Positions 15,201 to 30,200 are shown, counted from the stretch's first letter. The stretch: 64,000 nt of DNA from Diphasiastrum complanatum (GCA_029204225.1 CM055095.1:15034049-15098048), one strand, 5' to 3'. Program-made: numbers and translations. The notes: a model not told the origin generated them from the letters alone.

Positions 15201-18200
15201 TTTTAAGGGCTGTATGAGTGAAGGGCGTTTCTGAGGAGCTTCACTTTTAAATTTATCTTGATTCTTTCTTTTTAAAGATTTCTTTTTAAATTGAAAGTCT
15301 TTCTGAGGTGGCTGCTCAGAAAGTGGCTGCTGTCTCGCCCTCTTCCTACCCACTGAATCATCATAGATTTGAGCATATCTGAGAGCTTGCTCAAGGGTAG
15401 TAGGCGAGTTTCTTTGGACCTCTACTTTATATTCATCTTTGAGGCCACGGACAAATCCCCTGATTTTCTGATAATCATCCATATTTTTAATCTTTAAAAT
15501 TGCTTCTCGATACTGCGAGATGTATTGGATGAGGGACTTGTCCATTACTGTTCTTTCCCAGGCTTCCCAGGCTCTATCAAGTTCATTTTCAGGTAGGAAT
15601 TCTCTTAGGAAGGCTTCTTTAAAAGCTTTCCATGACCGGGGAGTCTGCCCAGTCTCCTGGAGATTTAACCACCACTTATAGGCCATAGGCTCTTCCTCAT
15701 TAAAAGTAGGAGGCTTTAAATCAAGGTCAGGATGGAATCTTTGCTAGAGATGAATGATTTGATATATATTGTTGTAGATGTGGAGGAGTGACCTTTGTCA
15801 CCTCAAGAACAATTGAGGTATGACAAGAGGGCAAAAAAAGCTTTACATGTGATCAAGATGAATGTGACTAATGAACTTCTCAAGGAAGTTGGTAATGCAC
15901 AACATCAAGTGAGGCTTGGGAATCTTTGAAGAAGGTTTATGAGTCCAAGTCTACATCTAGGGTCCAAACCCTAAGGAGGAAAATTTTTCAAAGTCTTAAA
16001 AGAAGGATGAATGTGCTCATGCTTTTGTTTTGAGAGTTAAAGCTTTGAGTGATGAGCTAGCATGCATTAGTGAAAGCATTAAAGATGTGGAGCTTGTTCA
16101 AGTTCTTAATGGCTTGTTGGATGATCATACTAATTTGGTGCAAAGTTTTGTTATTCAAAACACTGTGGTGAGACCGTAAAGTCTCACCCGAAACTGATGG
16201 AAGTGGAGAAGGGGACAACTGAGAAGTGGAGGGAAGGCTTCCTTTCGCGGAACTCAAAATCAAGCTCTCGAGTTCAGCGAACGAGTCATCCACACTGGAC
16301 TTGAAATTGGCTAATGTCAACTTCAGTTCATCCACTTCTGTTACCAACTGGAGAAATTGCTCCTTGGTTACCAGTTCGTCGAGTTCTTCGGCGAACAGTT
16401 CCTGTTCTTCCAATTCCATGGGTTCCTTCCCTTTACTGTAAGCCAAGGCTTCTGTTTCAAGTTCGTCGAAGCCTCTCTCTGGGGGTTGATCAGGTCCCTG
16501 AGGAGTGGTCATCTTCGGAACTGAAAGAGAGGTACCTTAACTTCTGAAGGAAAAAAAAGTCTAAAAGACTAATTTATAACTGTACAAGGGAATGGAAAGA
16601 TGACTTAGCTGTTTCTGAGGACTGTACTTCCAAAGAAATTACGAAGAGGAACCCTCTCAGCTCTTTTCCCCAAGATTTCAGACCTGCTGTCCCGGAAAAT
16701 CCCAGTTTGAAGCTTCAAAACGGTGCCAAATTTCTCGGTGCTTGAGTTGAGTAGCTGACTGATCTGATTTCAGATGTGGGGCTCCAACAAACTGAGTAAA
16801 ATCCCGAAAAAAAACAAAAGAAAATTCAGAAATTTGATATCCCTGCCCTCGCTGACTGGACAACAACCTATCTGGCCCAATTCTCTGTGATTCAAGGCCC
16901 AAGACTCGTTTGAATTTCTGATCTGACTTCAGGTAGTAGGTCGCTGGTCTGTGGCAATCTTGTTTGAAGTTCAAACTACTGAGAAATTCCCAAAAACAGT
17001 GATGAAAAACCACTTTTTCATTTCCCTGTCCAGCGCTGCCCCTGTTGGGAAATTTCAGACTAAACTCCACTCAGATCTACTGAAATCCCTCTTTGAAATT
17101 AGAGATAGATCCTTGTATGTTCAGCGATGGATCTACTGACTAAATCCTACTCTATTTCCGCTGGGAAATCTGTAGAGAACCCTCTGAAATCTGTGAAAAA
17201 CAGCTGTCTATCCAGCGAGTTACCTCTACAAAGAATCTGACTCCTTACTATTGTGATTTCTCAGTGAAAATCAGAAGTTTGAAGGCTGCACCTACAGCGA
17301 TTCTCCTTCTCTAATCTTTTCTGAGAAACTCAGAGATCTTTCCTGTCTTCTGATAGCTTTCTCTACTACTGCTCCTGAACTCCCTAGGATGGAGATGGCT
17401 CTGATACCAGTGTAATAGATCCTAACACCACAGTAGGGCAAACACTAACTGATCCACCCAACCTTGCCTACTCCCTGATATGGAGCAAGCCCCTCCTAGC
17501 CCAATGTGAGACCTGGTAGAGCATGGAACTGCCAAGTGTCGGCCACGTGTCACTGACGTGGCCGACTGCACGTCGGGACCCAACTGGGAGCCCTATCCTG
17601 CTGACAGGGTCCCTAGGCTGTGTTAGGCCCGCCATGGCTATGGACCGTGCTGGGGCACACTACTCACACTGTCTTGCCCTGTTGGTCGTATACGCTGGAC
17701 ACGACCCAGTCTGTGGTATCTGACCTATCTGTGTTCTCTAGGGTTCGGCACTGGTTACGAGCTCGTAACACACATCTAATGACATGTGGAGCTAGTGCAT
17801 GGATTAGGACGGCTATTGCAATGCATGGTGCAGAGTATCAATAGTTATGAAAAGCGCTTTTGGGAGTATTCTTTGCTTGCATGGGGGCATGCACAGTAAA
17901 AGCTAAGGCTATATATCCAGGTGGGAACTCACCCTACTCTAATTCCAGTTTCAGGTTTTCATTACCAGCTCCTCTCTCTACACCTACGTCCTATCCCGTG
18001 GCTCGGGGGTGATGCTGTCAGAGATTGATAGGTGGCTTCTCATTGGTTGGGTGGTTTTGCTCCATTGTTGTTCCTTTGTGTCTGTCTTGTAAGCACGATC
18101 TTGAGGTGCTTTCCCTTACAATGGTATTTAGAGCAAGGCTTATGAAGATCGAAGGATTTGGAGTTGTGAGGCTTTTTATTAATTCTTTGGTAGAGATCAA

Positions 18201-21200
18201 TCTGTTTTCTCTTCCTGGTGGAGGACAAGCTTCCAAGTGGGTGTTTTCTCAATATTTTCACTTGCATGTTGCTAAGATCCATCAGTATTGGCTTTCTCCA
18301 TAGCCATATGGAGATGGTCGACTCTAGCCAGTTTTTGACGGTTTTTGTCAGTTTCGCTTTACGGTTCTAGGCTATGTTTTAGTAAAAAAGTTGCTTGTTT
18401 TTGAGGTTCTTTGGCTAGAAAAGGGTAGTAAGAGCTATGATCTAGCAAAATCAGAACAATCGAAGGCTGTTATAGGTTATTTCGAGTGCCTAATGATCAG
18501 TATGTGGATGCATGAGTTAGACATTGGCTTTATGTAGATGAAAAAGCCAAAATTGATGATTTTTTCAAGTATTTTCAGGGAATTGATTGCATCCTGCTGT
18601 AATTTGCTTTGTAGACCTTGCATGAGTGTTAAATCAACATCTTTTGAAGCTGTCCGAGGAGTAGGAATAGAGAATTTAATCCCTAGAGGGTTAGAAGGCC
18701 CCAAAGGGCTGAAAATTGCTTATTTTCAAGCTTTTTTGGGGTTTTGTTGTGACAAATCTGGAAGAGGATCACTAATGGAGTCAATCCAGCCTGTTTAGTA
18801 TCCCTTTTGGCCTCCCTGACAAGCTATCAAACTCGCAATTTGATTGTCAGAGGCTTATGCTCCGTCTTTTTGAAGTTTGAAGCAAGTGCGCCCTCCCATA
18901 AATGATTATTTCTTCGTTCTCAGCCCATACTGCATCTTTGGACTTGATTAAAAAATGCTTCACAAAAGTTTGATGAATTGCTAGAGACTATTGGTAAAGC
19001 CTCTTGGGGTAAATGCATAGCGAATAGGTGTTTTTGAACACATAGCTCTAGAAAAATTGTGCCCTCCTACAGATTTTTTGCACTCTTTGTACTCGCACGT
19101 GTGGGGCTGATGTGGCAGTGATCTCAGAAACATGCCTACCCTTTGTATTGTGCTTTATAGCGACCATTTTGGTGCGCTGTAGCTCAAGTTATAGCCGTCA
19201 GAAGTTTCTTGCTTTTTTGTGAGTAAAATCTGCCAAAAATTCAAATTGTTCTGATGCATGTTTGCTTTTCTCTAACTTTAGGGTATTGTGCTTTTGGAAA
19301 TTTGTCACATGGTAATTCCATGAGTGTTTTTGACATGCATGGATTGAGTGGTATTATGCATGTATTCTAATGGTTATGTCATAAACCAGTAGATGTGGCT
19401 AACGGTTTTCGAATAATTGGATTTTGGACGTTTTGTAATTGATGTCGTATGCTTTGCATGCCAGTGAGACATTAGATTAGTGAGTTTCGGCATCGAACAA
19501 GATATCGATTTTTTGATTTTGATTGCCTTAGTACTAACAATATTTTACGTCAAATTTTTAAGCTTTGTAAAATTCAATTTTTTTTTTTAATTTTGAAAGT
19601 TCGTAATTTTCAATGTTTTCAGATATTGTATTATCTATGGAATGAATTTAGATAAGTGACATGACCATATTGAGGATTACGTTCAGTCGGGATTTGGTCG
19701 CATTGTTTTCCCTATAGTTAAGAATAGACGTATTTGTTAAATGAAGCTAAGTGATTTCTTGGTTCTACATAATTCAAAATGATTGAAGAAACTGCAAATC
19801 TCGCTATACCTTCGTACATGCAAATTTGCCAGCAATTGAGTATTGCACTCTTTGACACGAACTATCGAAATATTTTGAGAGACTTACAGATGGAGGTACA
19901 AATCATAGATGCACCGCGATTTTGAATCGCGATTCAGAAACGCGTTTCGGGATTTTCCCAGAATCGCGTAGAATTGTTTTTTTCCTTTTTTGAAATTTTT
20001 TTAGGCAATATGGGTATCAGATGAAAGCTCTGATTGAGAGCATTATGACTGTGTAGTTTGCCGATTGTTTCGGGTGCGAAACACCAAAAAGTGTGTTTTC
20101 ACTCAGGGGGGCTACCGCCCCCCGGACCCCCTGTTTCTCCGGGGGCTACCGCCCCCCGAACCCCCTAGAGCTTCCTGCTATATAGACACTGTAGATAAAA
20201 ATGCTACCACCCCCCCGTAGATAAAAATGGGGTCCAAATGCGCGCCGAGAAGGGCCCAATATTTATGCCCCCAACTGTATGCACATTGCACTCACATCTC
20301 CAGTGAAACAATTGCAAAAGTGATCATCATCCATACAGTTGATAGCCCAAACTGTAGGATTAACATTTACTGAAAACCAGAGCAAATGACAACCAGATAG
20401 CTACTGAAAATAAGATCTGTTTGTGCCTCATCTATTGCACTTCTAAGAGGCAAAACGCTGGTTTGACCATTGATCCCCTAAAAAAATTTCAGCCATAAGC
20501 TAGTTTTCCATTTTTTTTTTTTTTTTTGCGATTCTGGGTTTAGAATCGCGATTCGCGAATCGCGGACCCAGCAAATCGCGATTCAGTGCATCTATGGCTA
20601 CAAATGAATCAAGTGAAATTCTTGTCTTCTCTGAATCTCGGATTCCAGCTGGAGACCTATTCGGGGAAGAAGAAGGAGAAAAAGCTGGAAGTGGTGGAGG
20701 ATTGGCTCGTGAAATGGAGCAGTTATTTTAATCTCCACGGAGTTCTTGAAAAGAAGAAGATTGAGAGTTTAATTTAGTTTCTTCGCAGCAAAACGTTGTC
20801 GTGGTGGCGAGAGTTGTCTGTCAAACCCACTAGTCATGTTTGCAGAAGTTTTCAAAAAAGCTTTCGTCATTGTTGATGACGTCGACTATTACCAAAAATT
20901 CGGACTCTTATATCTAGGAATTCATGGATCTCTATCGAGTTGCAGAAGGATCAACATGGTTCAACATCACATTACTAACCCTTCCAGGTTCATAAGTTCT
21001 ATTTCCATAAGTTTTATTTCCATAAGTTTCATTTCCATATTGTCACGACTCTGTTGCTTATGGGTGCAGGAATAGTTACAATGAAAATAACAGTGATCGA
21101 ATCCCTACTGATCCGTGAGCGTTCACTCTAGGGATAAGCTTCTGTTAACTAACAGGTCCAATGTGATCTATGTATTTAAAACTCTACTTCTATCATCACA

Positions 21201-24200
21201 AATTACATCCAAAACCTGTGGATAATGTCATGGTTACGAAGATATCTTTTAAGAATTCAACTAAATGAATTCTATTCTAAGGATTAATATTCGGTATTAA
21301 GCAATTATTCTTAGGGATTTCCAAAAAAACCCTAACGGCAAAATACATTTCTAGAACACACTTACTACTCCTGATGTCCACTTTACCTCCCCCCTTAGGA
21401 TTTTCAGTCCCCTGAAAATCTCATTCAGCTAAGGCATTAAGAAGATGAAGAGACATATAGCAAATGTATAAGTAAATTACTGTAGGAAAAAGTTTGAAAA
21501 ATTCACTTCCATGATCGAATTATCAATACCTGGGTTGAATCACAGATACACAAAAATCATCCACATTGTTGCATAACAGCACTAGTTTGACCTTTTGCAT
21601 ACATTTCACCATAGGATTAAAACATGAAATGAAATCAATTTTTCAACTTTGGATAGTCACTTGTCAGAATTTGTGATACAAATTCTAGATGGAGATATAG
21701 TCCTACTAGCACTCACACAAAACCAAGCATAGAGAGAATTCAGATCATAGGAAAGTTGAGCAATTGCTCTAGCATAATAGAATTGAATGGGATAGTTGTG
21801 GTGGGACGCTAGCCTTCTTATATAGTTTCTTTAATGATTGATAAAAGCTAATGAGCCTACAGTAAATAGCAAAAGCTATTTACTAATAATACTACCTATA
21901 TATGGTAAGAACCAAAAATGAACTAAGTACTAAATAGATCCTAATCTATTTGTAGTGCACCCACCTACATGCATAAGCCTTATAAATGAAGTTACTATAA
22001 ATAGAATGGTCCCTAAAAATAGCATGCAGGCATGGCCAAACCATCATTAAGGGGTATCAAATAAACATTAATTCCTAACATTACTATCACTTAACCACTT
22101 TTCCAATCAAATAAAAATTGGATCGTTCTTCCTTTTATTGACCGGCTTGGCATTACTCCGTCAATGTTCGAGAACTCAGAATATGAAATCACATGAATAG
22201 AAATTCCACAAATTGGATGTCGTTTTTAAATTCAAATTTGACGAGTATCTTGCACAAGCGTTCACTCGATCCACTTTTAATGATCAAAATTGATTAGAAA
22301 TGTATCAGGCAAAACAACCAATCTCAAAATTTGACCAAATATGCAATTCAATAGAAAAGGAAAAAATTTAGTTTAACCTTCTCTTTGGGAGTACCTCACT
22401 CCAAAAGTTAAAATGACATTACAGTATTAAACTGTCGGCAAATTGCATGTATTAAGAGTACAACTGTATATGTGGTTTCTTTAGTCAATTTCAAATTATC
22501 TATAACCGAGAAATAATTTAGCTTTAGTGAAACACTATGACCAAATCTGACTAAATAGAAACTCATTATGGTCAACTCACTAATCTAAATTCATTTCATA
22601 GATAACAAAAAAAATATACTGTTTGATTCCTGATGTGACTAATCCATGTTAGACTGGTATGCAAAGCACACGACATCAGTCACAAAACGCCATTACGGAA
22701 TTTTTTATGTAGGACTCAGTCAGTCACTTAGAATCCACTAGCCATTCTCACAGGTCTATGACAGAACCGTCAGAGTACATGCGTTTAACCACTCAAAACA
22801 ACTGTAGATCAACCATGCATGTCAGAATCATTAATAGAATCGCCATGCAACTAATTGCCACAAGCACAATACACTGAAGTTGAGAAAAAGCAGACGTGCA
22901 TCAAAACATTTCATAAATTTTGCAAATTTTGAACTAAAAATTGCCAAAACTTCCAACGATCATAACTTTTGCTACAGGACACCAAATTGGTCGTTGTAAA
23001 GCACAGTATAGAGGGAGAGTGGGTTAGCAAGATGATTGCCACGTCACCTTGCCACCTGGACTTCACTTGCGAGCAATAAATGACCAAAAAACCAGGAGGA
23101 TGCACTTTTACTAGAAGCTTTTGTCAGAAAACCTATCATTGAATCAGAGGTTACAAGCACTCTTCTAATGTTCATTAGAGAGGCATAGAAGCTTCTAACA
23201 GGTCCAACAAGCAAGCATAGGCTCAAATCAAGCAAAAGTAGCTTCTATGGAGGGCGCCAACAAGCAAAAGTTCGGGAGATCGGTGCCGAAGCCTCCCACC
23301 ACAAAATTGGGTGTATGAGGGCTCAAAATAGAGGCAATACTACTTAACTTTCAGCTTGTAAACAGGTTTAGAGGTTTCAGATCCACTTTCAAGAATTCAG
23401 GCTCAAAAATCATCAAAAATGCACTAATTTTTGACTTTTTGAGGCCCTTAATGGTGATCAAACCCAACGAAACTTTATGACAGTCTTTGGACAGCTTCAT
23501 TACACACCTGAGAACGTGCATGCAAAGTTTTATACAAGGATCTTAGGAAAAACTCCCAAAATAGTGAAAAAATCATCAAAAAACCTTGTTTTCCGACCTT
23601 GTTTCGACTTTTTTGGCATGATCTAGTGGATCTAATCCACATGCAAGTGCAATCAGGCCTGAACTACTGTAACTTGATTACATGCAAGCACAAAAAGTTT
23701 TGATTTTGCTAGAATCATAGCTCTTACTACCATTTCTAGTCAAAAAATCTCAAAAACAAGCAATTTTTGGACTAGAACATAGCCTAGAACCATAGATCTT
23801 GCAAATTTCCGGCATGCAATCATTAAATCAGCATTTAATGACTCCCAAACCGAAGGTACACTTGCTGGAAATTCAGATCTACCATAAGCTATATGAGATA
23901 TAAAAGTAAACTGACAAAAAACCATCATAAACAGGCTAAAATCGACAATCACCCATATTGCTATGGAGAAAGCCAATATCTAATGGACCTTAGTAACATG
24001 CAAGTGGAGGTACTAATAGAACATCCACTTTGTAAGCTTGTTCACCACCAGGAACAGAAAACTGATTCATCTTCACCAAAGTGTCGACGAAAAGCTTCAT
24101 AGCTCCAATCCCTTCGATCTTCGTAAGCCTTGCTCTGATACCACTGTAAGGTGAAGGTGAAGCACCTCCAAGATCCTGCTTACAAGACACACAAAGGAAT

Positions 24201-27200
24201 GACAGTGGAGCAGTTATGGACTCGGCTCATTACATTCGCCGCGTCCATTTACATTTACTTTACTTTATGCATAAGCAGGCCTTGGGCCCTTTTTTATTCA
24301 TTAGTGACACTTAGACTATATGGTTGGCCTTTGGCCTTATTATTCATTATTAGGCCATTTGGACATATTACTGGAGAGTGGGGGCCTTCTTGGAGGGCGC
24401 ACTATTTTCCCTCTCAGTTGGGCCCTAGCCACCGGAAGCTTCCTTTTAGGGCTTCCTCTTGGCTATAAGTAGGGAAACTGTGTCATTTGTTATTCAGCTG
24501 ATGATATTGATCTCTCTCTTTAGCCTCCTTAATCTCTCTCTTTCCTGCTTTCTAGGGTTAAGTCTTGCTTATGTGCTGCTTTCATAGCTTAAGTTTTGCT
24601 TATGCGATGCTTTCATAGCTTAAGTCTTGCTTATGTGATGCTTTCATAGCTTAGCTCTAGATCAGCTGTGGCTCTATTCGTAACTTGGTATCAGAGCACT
24701 TTCCTGATTGCTGAATTTCAGATCTGATTTTCTGATTGGGTGCCCATTTTCCTTGCTGATTTTTCTCTCTTTGCTGAGGGCTTTCGTCTCTTTGCTTCAG
24801 CAACATTCAGCACAGTTTGGAGGAGGACCAGCTCCTATCAAAGCATTTTCCTTGGTGGAGCTTTAGCAGATAGTTAGCGGAAGTACTTCCGCTAAATTTG
24901 GCGGCCGGAATTTTTTTTTTTTTTTGGGCAGATTATTTCCGGCGCCCAAGTTCCAACCCTCTATCACCCATTTCCAGCTTGTTTGCAGGCTCTCCAGCGC
25001 CCAATTCTCTCATCTCTTTCATCCGTTCCTCCTCCCATTTTCAGCCCTCTCACTTTTGTTTGCAGGCTGTCCAGCCGCTTCATACTTGTCACTTTCGTCC
25101 GTTTTTGTCTCCGTTTGCAGCCATTTTTCACACCTTGTTTGCAGGCTGTCCATTGCCCATCCTCAACCAAATTTCACGAAATTCCGACTCCATTTGATAC
25201 TCCAATTTGTCACTTGCCTCCTGGCTGTCCAGCGCATTTTTACAGCCTTCATTTTCACTTTTTTCATTTGTTGATTGCTGTCCTTTTTTAGTTGTGATAA
25301 TAGTGGTTTTAATAGACTAATTTGGGGTGACGACAAGAGTCCGCTCTCTCAAGTTTTTGTCTATTCCTTCCACTATCATTATGGCACATTCACCTACCCC
25401 GAGTGAGACTACTCAAGAAACCTTATCCGATCAGTTTCGTCGCATGGATGAGACCCTTTCTGGCCTCGTTCTTCGCTTCGATACCGTTATGACGAGCTTT
25501 GCTACTATGCAGTCACAGATTGATTCTTTACAGCCTCATGGTCCTGGTAAAGCTCCTGTTTTTCCTTCATTTGGGACTCCCCCTCCATTTGGATTTCCAT
25601 CTTCCTCTGCTAGTCAGCCTGGTGGTGGACCGTTCGTTCCACCTAACCCACCTCCTGGTTTCTTTTCACGTCGCCCACTTCCTGAGCCACACTTTGCTCG
25701 AGACTTTCGTGATAGGGTACAACTTGCTACCTATTTCGGTTCCTCTGACGGGCACTTATTAGAGAATTGGTTTGCTAAGCTTGACACATATTTTCAGATC
25801 TACCCTAAGACTGATCCTCAGAAGATCCAGTTGGCTGCTTTACATTTAGATGGACGCGCCGCCACGTGGTGGCGAGTTTATAGAGCTGATCCTGATCAAG
25901 AAGGGCTCCATGTATGGCATACTTTTCGCCGTGACCTCCGTCATGCTATGATTGATCCTCAGTGGCTCGACCGCCAACGTGATACATTCCATAGTCTCAC
26001 TCAGACCAGTGATCTTGCTTCTTATACAAATCAGTTTATGGAGCTTTCTTATCTTTTCATAGATCTACAGCCCACTGAGCTTATTTCTCGTTACATTGCT
26101 GGGCTTCGTGGTGCTTTACGTTATGATGTTTCTTCCTTCCGTCCTCCCACACTTGTTGAGGCGATGTCTCTTGCTAGTACTTTACAACATAAGTACTATG
26201 ACACTCTTCCTTCCCGCTTCTCCCGACCCCATCCTTCTGCTTCATCTTTTCCCGCTGCGTCCACCCCTACACCTGCCCCTTATGTTCCAGCTCTCTCCAT
26301 TGTCCCTTCGTCTCCTCGTCCTCCGACTCCTCGACCTGCTTTTGTTCGACGTTACACGTCTGTAGAGTTCGCTGACCTTCAGCAGCAACGTCTTTGCTTT
26401 CGTTGTAAGAGTCCTGACCATTTTGCCCGTGATTGCTGTCAGCCTCTCCCTACTACTACTGCTGTTTTTTTACCATGAGGGCACTACTCCAGATGATTCC
26501 GATATCTACATTCATATTTCTGATGAGCCTGACCTATCCTCTGAGCCTTCCACTAATTTACTTCCTGCTACTTGCCATGCTCAGCTTGCCTATGCTACTT
26601 GGACAGGGCATCCCGGCCCTCGCTCCATTCGGTTACGTGTACGTATTACAGGTCGTGAGTATATTGCTTTAGTTGATACTGGCAGCACTCATTCTTTTAT
26701 TAGCAGTTATATCACTAGTCGGATACGTGCTTCACCTGTTCCTGCTTCACAGCCTCTCACAGTTGAGGTTGCCAATTCTCATTCTTTTCCTAGTTCTCAG
26801 ATGTTTCAGCATTTACCATACCGCATTGGAGATTTTTCTACAGGCAGATCTTTACATTATTCCTATGGAGCGTTATGATCTTATCCTTGGTGCTGATTGG
26901 TTTGCATCTCTTGGAGCCGTTACACTGGACTTGACACAACAGACATTGACATTTGTACTTGATGCAGTTACACACTCACTCGTTGGCATTGATTCTCAGG
27001 GAGACTTCCAGTTGGTTACCGGGAAGTAGTTTATGCGTAGCCTGCCAAAGGCTGACGATGCAGGTCTTCTTTCCATTCAGAGTACATCAGTTGCTGCTTC
27101 ACTTTCACCATCGTGGGTCCTCTTCCTCAGGTTGATGCTGCTTCGGATTTACAGGTTGTTGCTGTGTGCCTTGCGCCTATATGCCTTGATTCACAGATAT

Positions 27201-30200
27201 CGTATTCAGTGGTCATTCCTAGTTTCATTGATATTGAGACCGTATACCTTGGTGGTATTTCTACTATTGCTTTTGCGCATACATCAGATTGCCCTCCTGG
27301 TTCGGTGGTTGGTGCAATATCTTCTCCATTGGTCTCTATATCTCCATCGCTTGAGTCTGTTATGGCCGATGTTCCTGCTGATTTCTATGGGGTTCTTCAT
27401 GGGTCCACGTTTGATGGTTCCCTCGCTATCGGTAATCAAGTTGTATCTTCTTTCGCTTTACTCCATGGATCTCTGCTTGAGGTTTGTGATCTGCCTCATG
27501 ATATTTCTACGGTTCCTGACATGATTCATGCGCCTTTGGCCCTGACTGTTACACATTTTTCATCCGAGGATATTTGTGTAATAGATCCTAACACCACAGT
27601 AGGGCAAACACTAACTAATCCACCCAACCTTGCCTACTCCCTGATATAGAGTAAGCCCCTCCTAGCCCAGTGTGAGGACTGGTAGCATGCAACTGCCAAG
27701 TGTCGGCCATGTGGCACTGACGTGGCCGACTGCACGTCGGGACCCAACTGGGGGTCCTATCCTGCTGACAGGGTCCCTAGGCTGTGTTAGGCCCGCCATG
27801 GCTATGGACCGTGCTGGGGCACACTACTCACATTGCCTTGCCCTGTTGGTCATGTACGCTGGACACGACCCTGATTGTGGTATCAGACCCATCTGTGTTC
27901 TCTAGGGTTCGGCACTGGTTATGAGCTCGTAACACTCCCTCCCCCTTAAGAACCGTCTTGGTCCTTGAAGACAAAGTCTGGAAAAATCTTGCGAAGGACG
28001 CTGCCTCTTTCCCAAGTGGCATTCTCAACAGGCTGATCATTCCACTTAACCAGATATTCTCGGTATAGAGTATGACGAGTCCGCGTCTCTCTACTATCAA
28101 GAATCTCCTCTGGTTCATGTGGAGGTTGCTGAGGATCCGATGGGAGAACTAGAACACTGTCCCCTACCAGATTGTCTGATCTGGTTAAGGCTTTTCGTAA
28201 CTGACTTACATGAAAGACTGGAAAAACCTTACTGTTGTGTGGGAGTTCTTGTTCATAGGTGACCTCGCCTAGTCTCCTATGTTTGGTACTGTTGTAAGCA
28301 AACTCTAATATCGAGAGATACTCCTCCCAATTAGTCTGCTTCTTGCTGACGTATGCACGAAGCATATCCTCCAGCACCTGATTTACCCTCTCTGTTTGAC
28401 CGTCCGTCTGTGGATGGTCTGTGGTACTCATATCAAGTTTAGTATGGAGATGATGGAATACTGCCCTCCAAAAATTTCTAGTAAACTTACTGTCCCGGTC
28501 GCTGACTATGCCGAAAGGTAGACCGTACAATTTAAATAGCCCGTCTACAAACAACCTCGCTAACTCTGGAGCTCTAACGGTTGTTTTGGTCGGAATGAAA
28601 TGAGCCATTTTGGTCAGACGGTCAACTGTGACCCATATAGTGTCATTACCCTTTTGGGTTTTAGGCAGGCCTACTATAAAATCCATGGAGATACTCTCCC
28701 ATTTACCAGCTGGTATTTCTAAGGGATGCAACAACCCTCCTGCCTGAAACGCTCTGCTTTGTTTACTTGACATTTCTGGCAACTGGTTACATACTGGTGG
28801 ACGTCCTTTTTCATGCTGGGCCAGAAAAATTGCCTACGAAGAAGCTCATAGGTCTTCTGTATGCCTGGGTGTCCCGCACTAGGATTGTCATGACATTCAT
28901 ATAGGACCTGCTGCCTATAATCCTCTGAATTGGGGACACATACTCTATCTCTATAGAGCAAGTACTCATCCTGAATGGAATACTGTTTCCATTTGAATCC
29001 TTGAGTCAACTGACCCTCAACCACTTGGGTTTGCTTGCGTAATACAGGCTCAGAATCCTCAACGTTATCTGACGACGTATACTCAGACTCATCATCATCC
29101 TCAACGAAAGCTACCGTATTCTTGGATGAACTGGCACCAGCCCCAAGAACTGGTTCTGGAGTCTGTAACTGTCTGCTCTGGACTATCAAGTTCATTTTCA
29201 GGTAGGAATTCTCTTAGGAAGGCTTCTTCAAAGGCCTTCCATGACCGGGGAGTCTGCCCAGTCTCTTGGAGATTTAACCACCACTTATAGGCCATAGGCC
29301 CTAAGGAAAGACTGGCCTCAATAGCTTGCAAATGGTCAGGGGTCTGTTTAAGAGCATGAATGTTCTTCCATTTGCTGAGGAAGGTTTGTAGAATATCTGC
29401 ATTTCTATCCTTCTCTTCCTCATTAAAAGTAGGAGGCTTTAAATCTTTAAAAACACTAGGGTTTGACCGTAAAGACTCACTTGAAACTGATGGAAGTGGA
29501 CAAGGGGACAACTGAGAAGTGGAGGAAAGGCTCCTTTCGCGGAACTCAAAATCAAGCTCTTGAGTTCAGCAAACGAGTCATCCACACTGGACTTGAAATT
29601 GGCTAATGCCAACTTCAGTTCATCCACTTCTGTTACCAACTGGAGAAATTGCTCCTTGGTAATTCGTCGAGTTCTTCGGCGAATTGTTCTTGTTCTTCCA
29701 ATTCCATGGGTTCCTTCCCTTTACTGTAAGCCAAGGCTTCTGTTTCAAGTTCGTCGAAGCCTCTCTTCGGGGGTTGATCAGGTCCCTGAGGAGTGGTCAT
29801 CTTCGGAACTGAAAGAGAGGTACCTTGACTTCTGAAGGAAAAAAAAGTCTAAAAGACTAATTTACAACTGTACAAGGGAAAGGAAAGATGACTTAGCTGT
29901 TTCTGAGGACTGTACTTCCAAAGAAAAGATGAAGAGGAACCCTCTCAGCTCTTTTACCCAAGATTTCAGATCTGCTGTCCCGGAAAATCCCAGTTTGAAG
30001 CTTCAAAACGGTGTCAAATTTCCTGGTTCTTGAGTTGAGTAGCTGATTGATCTGATTTCAGGTGCGGGGCTCCAACAAACTGAGTAAAAACCGGAAATAT
30101 GCAAGAAAAATCCGGAATTTTTGAAGTCCCTGCCCTCGTTGTCTGGACAGCAACCTGTCTGGCCCAATTTGTTCAATTTACAACTCAAAAATCCGCTTGA

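Larger units (their letters stand above)
11079..17770 (-). mobile_element. Ty3-gypsy chromovirus A1, full-length with both LTRs
   Basis: It is bounded by 358- and 360-bp LTRs (TGTAATAG...CTCGTAACA) and flanked by a perfect CACAT duplication (11074-11078 and 17771-17775). It lies inside the X1 LTR, antisense to the host gene. Order on the minus strand: 5' LTR, methionine-tRNA primer site, gag, protease, reverse transcriptase, RNase H, integrase, chromodomain, purine tract, 3' LTR. It is broken by about three interruptions, including a captured copia piece. The LTRs differ at about 7 of 358 sites (2%), so insertion is recent. Confidence 0.92.

Noticed and set aside
14993-15206. Paired ORFs on both strands in A1
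   Set aside because: Frame shadows of the gag/protease region of A1.
24898-25291. Several ORFs at the left end of element B
   Set aside because: Proline/serine/leucine-rich frames overlapping in the leader between primer site and gag; no domain, not separate genes.
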